Both the position numbers and the translations under genes were made by a program. From contig JAEZHG010000094.1 of NCBI GenBank assembly GCA_023436945.1, forward strand, positions 1-15,457: 15,457 nt of DNA. Direction: 5' to 3'. This document shows, one piece after another, positions 1 to 8,488 of the stretch. The DNA comes from Pseudomonadota bacterium (GTDB lineage: Bacteria; Pseudomonadota; Alphaproteobacteria; Caulobacterales; Caulobacteraceae). A model generated the notes under the pieces. That model was not told the origin of the DNA. It was given only the letters and a program-made list of their open reading frames with translations, and searched no databases. Each line of letters begins with the position of its first letter. Positions within the stretch are counted from its first letter, which is position 1.

Positions 1-1207
1 CGATCATGGTCTCGCCGATAGCGCGCGACACGGCCAGCAGCAGAGCCCCCGCGATACCCGGCAGAGCCGCCGGCAGCAGAACCTTTTTCACGGTCTCGGA
101 CTTTGTCGCGCCCATGGCATAGGAGCCGTCGCGCAGCGACTGCGGCACCGCGTTCATGATGTCGTCCGACAGTGACGACACGAACGGGATCAGCATGATG
201 CCCATGACGCAGCCTGCCACCAGAGCCATCTGGTTCTGGACCAGCATCAGATACTGGCCAAGGCCGTTGAACGGTCCACCGACCATCCACTCGCCTATAG
301 TGTTGAACACCACACGAAGCGCCGGTCCCACCGTCAGGGCCGCGAAGAAGCCGTAAACAACGGTCGGAACACCGGCCAGAACCTCAAGCAGCGGCTTGAC
401 CACAGCGCGGGTCGTCTTGCTGGCATATTCCGAAAGATAGATCGCCGAGAACAGACCGACCGGAGCAGCCACAGCCATGGCGATGAGCATGATCAGGAAG
501 GTACCGGCAAACAGCGGCACAGCACCGAACGCACCCGACGAGCCGACCTGATCGGCGCGGATAGCGATCTGCGGGCTCCACTGGGTGCCGAACAGGAACT
601 CGAACACCGAGACCATGCTGAAGAAGCGAAGAGAGTCGTAAACCAGCGAGAAGATGATCCCGACCGTCGTCAGTACCGCCACGGTGGCACAGGCGAACAG
701 CACACCGACCACCCAGCGCTCTACGGCATTGCGCGCACGAAGCTGCGGGCTGATGCGCCACGCGACGAACAGGCCACCCAGAATGGCCGCCAGAACCGCA
801 GCCGTAAGTCCACCCCACTGCAGGGTGTTCTTGATACGCTGTGCGCGGTGGGCCTCGGCAGGCAGAACCTCTGCATAGGGTGGTGCCCAGATTTGCAGAG
901 CCTGACCACCGGCACCGATACGGCGGGCGTCATTATAGAAGGCTTCGCGGCGGAAGGGCTCAAGCTGTTCGACAACTTCCGGCGTACCGGCCGCGACGAG
1001 CTGGCGCTCCAACGGGGTCGAGAAGATGCCAGCCAGCGCCATGATGGCAATGGCCGGAGCCAGAACGCCAATCGCGGCATACAATCCGTACTGGTTGGGT
1101 CGCGAGTGCGCACGCACACTCTGGCTACGCCTGACAGCCAGCTTGCGCCCACCCCAGAAGGACAGGACGGCAAAGGCAGCCATCAAAATCAGGAAAATCC
1201 AGGTCAT
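1..1207 (-). CDS. pstC: Phosphate ABC transporter permease PstC (3' end cut by window edge)
   Basis: Inner-membrane permease of the high-affinity phosphate importer PstSCAB. About 402 residues are visible and the frame is still open at the left edge. The N-terminus is hydrophobic (MTWIFLILMAAFAVLSF), followed by a long extension typical of alphaproteobacterial PstC, several membrane helices, and near the end the cytoplasmic EAA-type loop that docks with the ATPase PstB (residues about 358-385, including DGSYAMGATKSETVKKVLLP) then SRAIGETM. The ATG at 1207 is the first in the frame, since a TAA lies only 15 bases upstream at 1223-1225. The Shine-Dalgarno is weak (GGACC). It lies downstream of phoR on the same strand, as in Caulobacter, where pstA, pstB, phoU and phoB follow; those would lie beyond the left edge. 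A Pho box about 95 bases upstream implies PhoB activation. Confidence 0.95.
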   Translation of the reverse strand, partial: MTWIFLILMAAFAVLSFWGGRKLAVRRSQSVRAHSRPNQYGLYAAIGVLAPAIAIMALAGIFSTPLERQLVAAGTPEVVEQLEPFRREAFYNDARRIGAGGQALQIWAPPYAEVLPAEAHRAQRIKNTLQWGGLTAAVLAAILGGLFVAWRISPQLRARNAVERWVVGVLFACATVAVLTTVGIIFSLVYDSLRFFSMVSVFEFLFGTQWSPQIAIRADQVGSSGAFGAVPLFAGTFLIMLIAMAVAAPVGLFSAIYLSEYASKTTRAVVKPLLEVLAGVPTVVYGFFAALTVGPALRVVFNTIGEWMVGGPFNGLGQYLMLVQNQMALVAGCVMGIMLIPFVSSLSDDIMNAVPQSLRDGSYAMGATKSETVKKVLLPAALPGIAGALLLAVSRAIGETMI

Positions 1208-1265
1208 CCGGGTCCGTGACGATTAACTCAACCCGCCAAAGAGCGTGGTTCGACTTCGGGCGGAA

Positions 1266-1290
1266 AATGCCCGCGAAAGGCGTGGGCATT
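1266..1290 (-). repeat. Inverted repeat (hairpin) at the pstC promoter/leader
   Basis: AATGCCC at 1266-1272 and GGGCATT at 1284-1290 are perfect 7-base arms, and pairing extends to 9 of 10 positions inward. The repeat touches the proposed -10 element and sits in or just at the start of the pstC leader. It has no T-run after it on the minus strand, so it is not a standard terminator. It could be a leader hairpin or a protein-binding palindrome. Confidence 0.5.
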
Positions 1291-1319
1291 AAGACGGATG
1301 CATGACAGTTCTGTTACAC
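1288..1319 (-). promoter_or_regulatory. Pho box and -10 element upstream of pstC
   Basis: On the minus strand two 7-base half-sites, GTGTAAC (1319-1313) and CTGTCAT (1308-1302), are separated by AGAA. This is the 11-base direct-repeat pattern of a PhoB site (CTGTCAT-N4-CTGTCAT, with TGTAAC a common variant). A -10-like CTTAAT lies 8 bases further downstream (1293-1288), the usual arrangement when PhoB replaces the -35 element. The gene downstream is pstC, the classic PhoB target. The match is read directly; PhoB binding is inferred. Confidence 0.72.
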
Positions 1320-1380
1320 ACAAGGTCCCGCGACCTTAGTACATTATAGCCAAGCTAGCTTAGCTTTAAACCACTATAAA

Positions 1381-2805
1381 CTATAGCATTTCTGCGAGTT
1401 GATCCGCTTCCTGACGCGGACGTGAAGCGGCAATCGGGAAGGCTGCGGCAAATAGAGCACCTGATCCGAGGGCACTTTCCACAGAAAGCGCGCCTCTGTG
1501 ACGGATCACAATGTGTCGAACGATAGCCAAACCCAGACCCGTTCCCTGACGCTCGCCGCTCTTCTGGCCTTCGACGCGATAGAATCGTTCGGTGAGTCGC
1601 GGCAGATGCTCACGCGCCATACCCGGGCCGTGGTCGCGAACCGTGACGACCACATATTTCGCGCCCTGCTCGCGGTCCGGCGTCACCAGCGACAGACGCG
1701 TGCTGTCGTTCATCCGTGAACGGAAGCTCTCGTCCAGAGTGCGGTCGCGCTCGATGCTGATCTCGATCTGGCCGCCCGCGCTGGAATATTTCAAGGCGTT
1801 GTCGACAAGGTTCTGTACCACCTGAACAATCTCGTCACGGTCACCGATCACATCGGCACCGCCCAGACCCAGTTCCGCCTGGATAGAAACCTGACGCTCA
1901 TTGGAGAGGACACTGACGGCGTCCACCACATCGGAGGTAGCGCGCGACAGGTCCACACGGCCTGCGGGCGCGATGTGTTCGTTCAGTTCAATGCGCGACA
2001 GCGACAGAAGGTCGGCGACAAGACGGCTCATGCGGTCGGCCTGCGTCGCCATAATATCGAGGAAGCGGTCGCGGGCCTTGGGGTCGTCCTTGGCGTGCCC
2101 CTTCAGGGTCTCGATAAAGCCGGACAGTGACGCCAGCGGCGTGCGCAGTTCGTGGCTGGCGTTGGCGAGAAAGTCCACGCGCATACGCTCGATACGGCGG
2201 ATATCTGTCTCGTCGCGCAGGGTTACAAAAGCCAGTGCCTCATTGGCGTGGGGGCGCATCGGCAGAGGACGCACCAGCGCACGCCAGTGGCGGTCATTGG
2301 CTCCCCCCGCAAGGAAATCCACCCGCGAGGGCATATCCATGAACAAAGCCTCGTCGACGGCCTCCAGCACAGAAGGCTCACGGATCACAGACACCAGCAG
2401 ACTGTTCCCCGAGGCGTTCAGACGGAAATGCTCACGCGCCGCAGCATTGGCCAGCAGAATGCGGCGACCGGCGATGTCGTCCGCCTCTCCGCCTGCGATG
2501 ACAAGAACCGGATCGGTCATGGTCTCGAACACATCGGCCAGCAGCGAAGTCTCGTGTCCGAGTTCGACCGGAATGTCCGTCTCTTCGTTAGTCGCAATCA
2601 GGGTGCTGGCCACCGGCTGTGCATTGACCAGCCAAGTCGCCACACCAACCGCCAATGCGCCCAGAACCAGCCAAACGGCCAGCTCCGGTTTCATCACCGC
2701 CATCACCAGCATAATCAGGATCGACAACCCGCCGCTGGCTCCCGCCGTCCACAGACGCGACGTCGCCATTGGTGTGACCGGAGAGTTCGAGGGGTCGTAG
2801 GGCAT
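1381..2805 (-). CDS. phoR: Phosphate regulon sensor histidine kinase PhoR
   Basis: Membrane sensor kinase that phosphorylates PhoB under phosphate limitation, normally held inactive by the Pst transporter and PhoU. The protein has 474 residues. Two membrane helices lie at about 25-60, with almost no periplasmic loop, as usual for PhoR. A PAS-like domain spans about 88-205. HisKA follows with the H-box FLANASHELRTPL and His218 as phosphoacceptor. The ATPase domain has the N-box around QNLVDNALKY (331-340), the G1 box DHGPGM (391-396) and the G2 box GTGLGLAI (421-428). All catalytic motifs look intact. The start at 2805 has only a weak purine-rich site (AAGCGGA). The gene lies upstream of pstC on the same strand, with 173 bases and a separate Pho-box promoter between them. 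The PhoR name rests on both architecture and this neighbour. Confidence 0.93.
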   Translation of the reverse strand: MPYDPSNSPVTPMATSRLWTAGASGGLSILIMLVMAVMKPELAVWLVLGALAVGVATWLVNAQPVASTLIATNEETDIPVELGHETSLLADVFETMTDPVLVIAGGEADDIAGRRILLANAAAREHFRLNASGNSLLVSVIREPSVLEAVDEALFMDMPSRVDFLAGGANDRHWRALVRPLPMRPHANEALAFVTLRDETDIRRIERMRVDFLANASHELRTPLASLSGFIETLKGHAKDDPKARDRFLDIMATQADRMSRLVADLLSLSRIELNEHIAPAGRVDLSRATSDVVDAVSVLSNERQVSIQAELGLGGADVIGDRDEIVQVVQNLVDNALKYSSAGGQIEISIERDRTLDESFRSRMNDSTRLSLVTPDREQGAKYVVVTVRDHGPGMAREHLPRLTERFYRVEGQKSGERQGTGLGLAIVRHIVIRHRGALSVESALGSGALFAAAFPIAASRPRQEADQLAEML

Positions 2806-3011
2806 TGAAATCCGCTTACCGGCTCAGGGGCTTGTGAACACGTCTAGCGTGCTGCGAACAGACTGTCTCCAGTGCCCTAGCCATATGACATCTCCAAGAC
2901 GGATCACGGAGTTCATCCCCAGCTTCACAGTAATGCGCATTTCCCAGTCATTGATTGCGGGGCCGCCTCAAAAAATGAATAACGTTGATCGTCGAGATTA
3001 TTGAGACACGC
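2806..3011. promoter_or_regulatory. Divergent intergenic region, phoR / hybrid kinase
   Basis: About 206 bases separate the divergent start codons and must hold both promoters. On the plus strand TTGATT (2951-2956) and a poor -10 such as ATGAAT (2975-2980), 18 bases apart, could drive the kinase and would give a short leader to the ATG at 3012. On the phoR side I see one TGTCAT half-site near 2885-2890 but no second repeat in register, so no complete Pho box. No operator palindrome stands out. Confidence 0.3.
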
Positions 3012-5273
<2,262 letters not shown>

Positions 5274-5281
5274 CACAAAGG

Positions 5282-5309
5282 AAAAGGCCGTCCGGTTTCC
5301 CGAACGGCC
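5282..5309 (-). terminator. Intrinsic terminator of the aceA operon
   Basis: On the minus strand GGCCGTTCGG and CCGGACGGCC form a 10-base-pair stem (one G-U pair) closed by a GAAA tetraloop, followed by TTTTCCTTTG. It sits 26 bases after the stop codon of the 69-residue gene. On the plus strand the stem has a C-A mismatch and no T-run follows, so it serves the leftward aceA transcript much better than the kinase gene. Confidence 0.85.
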
Positions 5310-5335
5310 CTGCCCCTTACAAGATGGTCGCTGGC

Positions 5336-5545
5336 TTATTCGTAGCCGTGCGCCGCCTCGTTGATCACTTGCGATGGCATGGACGAGAAATCCACGCTGA
5401 GCGGCTTGGATGCCTTGGCCTGGAAGGTCTTGATCACATGCTCCAGACGGCGGCGCACTTCCTGCGTATTGGCGTCTCCCGCATCGAGTTCGAGCGGCGC
5501 GAGGCAGTAGTCGATGATGCTGCGAGGGCTGGTATAGGTGGTCAT
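5336..5545 (-). CDS. Small 69-residue protein encoded downstream of aceA, function unknown
   Basis: I do not recognise a family. The protein begins MTTYTSPRSIIDYCLAPLEL and is soluble, with no signal peptide or membrane helix. A likely amphipathic helix (about residues 26-45, TQEVRRRLEHVIKTFQAKAS) follows an acidic stretch, and the end is polar (NEAAHGYE). There is a single Cys14. It is supported as a real gene by a strong ribosome site, AAGGAGC, 8 bases before the ATG, by lying 65 bases after aceA on the same strand, and by the terminator that follows. No Cys or His pattern suggests metal binding. Co-transcription with isocitrate lyase suggests a role in C2 metabolism or control of the enzyme, but that is inference from position only. 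Confidence 0.78.
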   Translation of the reverse strand: MTTYTSPRSIIDYCLAPLELDAGDANTQEVRRRLEHVIKTFQAKASKPLSVDFSSMPSQVINEAAHGYE

Positions 5546-5570
5546 AACAGTAGCTCCTTCTCAGGATGAA

Positions 5571-5599
5571 GAGGGGCGGAAGACAAGCTTCTGCCCCTC
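5571..5599 (-). other. Intercistronic hairpin between aceA and the 69-residue gene
   Basis: On the minus strand GAGGGGC and GCCCCTC form a 7-base-pair stem, extended across one A/C mismatch by GAAG/CTTC, with a CTTGT loop. It starts 11 bases after the aceA stop and ends before the AAGGAGC site of the next gene. There is no T-run, so a full terminator is unlikely. It may protect the 3' end of aceA mRNA or set unequal expression of the two genes. A competing small hairpin (CCCC-AA-GGGG) overlaps its 5' arm. Confidence 0.55.
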
Positions 5600-5610
5600 C
5601 CCTTGGGGGA

Positions 5611-6888
5611 TCAGGCGGCGCTGAACTGTGCCGTTTCGGTGGAGTCCTTCAGAGCCGTGGTCGAGGACTGGCCCTGCGAGATGACGGTGGCGACATCGTC
5701 GAAGTAACCGGTGCCGACTTCGCGCTGGTGGCGGGTCGCGGTGTAGCCGATCGACTCGTTAGCGAACTCGCGCTGTTGCAGCTCCGAATAGGCGGCCATG
5801 CCACGGTCGCGGTAGCCCGAAGCCAGTTCGAACATGCCGTTGTTCAGGCTGTGGAAACCGGCCAGAGTGACGAACTGGAACTTGTAGCCCATGGCACCCA
5901 GTTCGCGTTGGAACTTGGCGATGGTTTCCTTGTCCAGCTTGGCTTCCCAGTTGAACGACGGCGAGCAGTTGTAGGCCATCAGCTTGCCCGGATACTTCTT
6001 CTGAATCGCCTCGGCGAACTTCTTGGCGTCATCCAGATCAGGGTGCGAGGTTTCCCACCACAGCAGGTCGGCATATTTGGCATAGGACAGGCCACGCGCG
6101 ATGCAATGGTCAAGGCCGGTGCCTTCCTTCAGGCGATAGAAGCCTTCCGGCGTGCGGTTCTCGCGGTCGATGAACGGGTGGTCACGCTCGTCGATGTCCG
6201 AGGTGATCAGCTGGGCCGATTCAGCGTCGGTACGGGCCACCGTCAGGGTCGGCGTGCCGCAGACGTCAGCCGCAAGACGGGCCGCGATCAGGTTGCGCTC
6301 GTGGGCTTGGGTCGGGATCAGGACCTTGCCGCCCAGGTGGCCGCACTTCTTCTCGGACGCCAGCTGGTCCTCGAAGTGGACGCCAGCAGCGCCGGCCTCG
6401 ATGAAGGCCTTCATGATTTCGAAGCTGTTCAGCGGACCACCGAAACCGGCTTCGGCGTCAGCGACGATCGGGGCGAACCAGTCGCGCTTGGCACCGCCCT
6501 CGGCGTGCTCGATCTGGTCGGCGCGCTGCAGGGTACGGTTGATGCGGCGGCACAGTTCCGGTGCGGCGTTGGCCGGATACAGCGACTGGTCCGGATACAT
6601 GGCCGATGCCGTGTTGGCGTCAGCCGCGACCTGCCAGCCCGACAGATAGATGGCCTTCAGGCCAGCGCGGACCATCTGCATGGCCTGGTTGCCGGTCACA
6701 GCGCCCAGAGCGTTGATGTACGGCTCCGAGTGCAGCAGTTCCCACAGACGGTTCGCGCCGCGTTCGGCCAGCGTGTGGGTGATCGGCACCGAACCGCGCA
6801 GGCGCAGAACGTCCTCTGGGGTGTACGGGCGCTCGACACCGTCGAAACGGCCCGACGGCGAAGGAACCAGATCAGCAAAAGTGGTCAT
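5611..6888 (-). CDS. aceA: Isocitrate lyase
   Basis: Cytosolic enzyme that cleaves isocitrate to glyoxylate and succinate, the first step of the glyoxylate shunt used for growth on acetate or fatty acids. The protein has 425 residues, close to the roughly 430 of the bacterial type. Family landmarks are visible: [12 protein letters not shown] at 81-92, the acidic metal-binding segment [12 protein letters not shown] at 140-151, [20 protein letters not shown] at 171-190 with the signature KKCGH and catalytic Cys182, and NCSPSFNW further on. No truncation or lost catalytic residue is seen. The ATG at 6888 is preceded by a modest GAGAA site. Malate synthase, the partner enzyme, is not in the window. 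Expression is probably controlled by the divergent RamB/ScfR-type regulator through the repeats at 6951-7031. The gene shares a transcript with the 69-residue gene. Confidence 0.97.
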   Translation of the reverse strand: MTTFADLVPSPSGRFDGVERPYTPEDVLRLRGSVPITHTLAERGANRLWELLHSEPYINALGAVTGNQAMQMVRAGLKAIYLSGWQVAADANTASAMYPDQSLYPANAAPELCRRINRTLQRADQIEHAEGGAKRDWFAPIVADAEAGFGGPLNSFEIMKAFIEAGAAGVHFEDQLASEKKCGHLGGKVLIPTQAHERNLIAARLAADVCGTPTLTVARTDAESAQLITSDIDERDHPFIDRENRTPEGFYRLKEGTGLDHCIARGLSYAKYADLLWWETSHPDLDDAKKFAEAIQKKYPGKLMAYNCSPSFNWEAKLDKETIAKFQRELGAMGYKFQFVTLAGFHSLNNGMFELASGYRDRGMAAYSELQQREFANESIGYTATRHQREVGTGYFDDVATVISQGQSSTTALKDSTETAQFSAA

Positions 6889-6950
6889 GTCGTTTCTCGA
6901 TTGGCTTGGTCGCGGCCGCAGCCGCCTCGCAGTCCAAAGAACACGCCAAA

Positions 6951-7031
6951 GTCACAAAAGACACATCACAGCGGTCGGTATAGAAGTCACTTAGTCACAA
7001 TGTGACTTGACAAAATCAGTCATATTGTGAC
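6951..7031. promoter_or_regulatory. Operator cluster and divergent promoters, aceA / RamB-like regulator
   Basis: Several copies of GTCACA/TGTGAC occur in the 154-base divergent gap. AGTCACA-A-TGTGACT at 6993-7007 is a perfect 7-base inverted repeat. GTCATA-T-TGTGAC at 7019-7031 is a near copy (one mismatch), centred 25 bases away. Additional half-sites are GTCACAA at 6951-6957 and AGTCAC at 6985-6990. A consensus -35 TTGACA (7007-7012, plus strand) lies between the two palindromes, but its -10 is poor. On the minus strand CTATAC (6983-6978) could be an aceA -10. The layout suits a regulator that controls both genes and represses itself. The repeats are seen directly; the binding protein is inferred. 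Confidence 0.65.
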
Positions 7032-7042
7032 CAATCACCGGT

Positions 7043-8488
7043 ATGCAGGATCATGCCGACAGAAAACTGTTCCTCGGGGCGCGATTGAAAAGGCTGCGAC
7101 GCGACCTTGGCCTGACCCAGACGGCTATGGCCGAAGACCTGTCGGTCTCGCCGTCCTACCTGAACCATATCGAGCGCAACCAGCGCCCTGTCTCCGCGCA
7201 ACTTCTGCTGAAGCTGGCAGAGACCTATGATGTGGATCTGCGCAGCCTGAACCAGTCAGGCACAGTCGATGAAGCCCGCCTGGCCGAAATCCTGTCCGAT
7301 CCCGTCTTCAAGGGCGTCAGCGCGCCGCGCCATGAACTGATGCAGGTGATCGAGGAAGCCCCCGCCGTGGCCGAGGCCCTACTGCGGCTCTATCAATCAT
7401 TCGATGACCAGCGCGCCCGCATGCGGGCCAGCAGCGCCGACGGCGACATACTGACCGACACAGCCCCCGCTGACTGGGTGCGTGAGTATCTGCAATCGCG
7501 CGGCAACCACTTTGCCGATCTGGATGCCATGGGCGAGGCGCTATACGCTAGCATCCACAAGGATCGCCCTGCCCACGCCGAGGGTTTCGAGCCCGCCGCA
7601 CGGCAATGGCTGGCGGCCCGCCATGGACTGACGGTTCGGACCCTGCCCGCCGAGGTGATGGTGCAGTGGACGCGCCGCTTCGACCTGCACATGCGCCGAT
7701 TGCTGCTGAGCGAAACGCTGGGGCCATCGTCGCGGGCCTTTGCCATCGCCTACCAACTGGCCCTGTCCGAACACGGCAGCGACCTGAATGCCCTCGTCGA
7801 TAACGCCAGCCCGCCGGATACGGCTACGCGTAATCTGCTGAAAGTCGCCCTGACCAACACCTTGGCGGCGGCCATCCTGATGCCTTACGGCGCATTCCAC
7901 CGCGCGGCCGAAGACACCCGTTATGATCTGAACCGCCTACAGGCGCGGTTTGGTGTGTCCTATGAACAGGCCGCGCATCGCCTGACCACCCTGTCGCGCC
8001 CCACAGCCCGCGGCGTGCCCTTCTTCCTGATGCGGGTCGATCAGGCGGGCAATATCTCCAAACGATATGCCACAGGCGCGTTCCCGTTCTCGCGGTTTGG
8101 CGGGGCCTGTCCGCGCTGGCGGCTGCATTCGGCCTTCCGCACACCGGGCCGGATCATCACCCAGATCATCGAAACGCCCGAGCAGGACGGCAAGCCTGCC
8201 AGCCGCTGGTTCACCTTTGCCCGCACGGTCGATCGTCAGGGTCACGACGGGTTTGGCGACCATCAGGACCTCGCCATCGGCATGGGCTGCGAGCTTCAGC
8301 ACGCGCATCGCTTGATCTATGCGCAGGGGCTGGACCTGAACCACCCCGAGGTGACGCCCATCGGTCCGGCCTGCCGCCTGTGCCATCGCCACCCCTGCGC
8401 CGAGCGGGCCGCCGCCCCTATCGACCGCCCGTTAGCCGTCGATGACTGGGCCAAGTCGGTCAGCCCCTATCCGTTTGCCTCAGCGTAA
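7043..8488 (+). CDS. RamB/ScfR-family XRE transcriptional regulator of short-chain acyl / glyoxylate metabolism
   Basis: DNA-binding regulator of 481 residues. An XRE-type helix-turn-helix fills about 10-64 (LGLTQTAMAEDLSVSPSYLN, then HIERNQRPVS). The middle (about 150-300) has the fold pattern of the IrrE/ImmA peptidase-like domain, including TNTLAAAILMPYGAF. The HEXXH zinc site is absent, with FAIAYQLALSE at the matching place (233-243), as is usual in this regulator family. The C-terminal part (about 310-475) is the DUF2083-type region with Cys356, Cys416 and a CRLCHRHPC cluster (444-452) that may bind metal. Relatives (RamB in actinobacteria and Paracoccus, ScfR-type proteins) control isocitrate lyase and other acyl-CoA genes. 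Here it diverges from aceA across shared operators, which supports that role. The last codons overlap the convergent downstream gene by 9 bases. Confidence 0.87.
   Translation: MQDHADRKLFLGARLKRLRRDLGLTQTAMAEDLSVSPSYLNHIERNQRPVSAQLLLKLAETYDVDLRSLNQSGTVDEARLAEILSDPVFKGVSAPRHELMQVIEEAPAVAEALLRLYQSFDDQRARMRASSADGDILTDTAPADWVREYLQSRGNHFADLDAMGEALYASIHKDRPAHAEGFEPAARQWLAARHGLTVRTLPAEVMVQWTRRFDLHMRRLLLSETLGPSSRAFAIAYQLALSEHGSDLNALVDNASPPDTATRNLLKVALTNTLAAAILMPYGAFHRAAEDTRYDLNRLQARFGVSYEQAAHRLTTLSRPTARGVPFFLMRVDQAGNISKRYATGAFPFSRFGGACPRWRLHSAFRTPGRIITQIIETPEQDGKPASRWFTFARTVDRQGHDGFGDHQDLAIGMGCELQHAHRLIYAQGLDLNHPEVTPIGPACRLCHRHPCAERAAAPIDRPLAVDDWAKSVSPYPFASA

Noticed and set aside
1901..2800. Plus-strand open frame of 299 codons opposite phoR
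   Set aside because: Ser/Arg/Thr-rich translation typical of antisense reading through a GC-rich gene; PhoR motifs on the other strand account for the region.
2985..3011. TTG start giving nine extra residues on the hybrid kinase
   Set aside because: No ribosome site precedes it and it would coincide with the expected transcript start; the ATG at 3012 is preferred, though not proven.
5286..5309. Hairpin read as terminator of the hybrid kinase gene
   Set aside because: On the plus strand the stem has a C-A mismatch and is followed by CTGCCCC rather than a T-run; it fits the leftward aceA transcript. Weak bidirectional action is not excluded.
5566..7005. Long plus-strand open frame (479 codons) opposite aceA
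   Set aside because: It is the antisense shadow of aceA: it covers the whole gene, its translation is Arg/Gln/Val-rich without any domain, and it has no ribosome site. The minus-strand frame is unmistakable isocitrate lyase.
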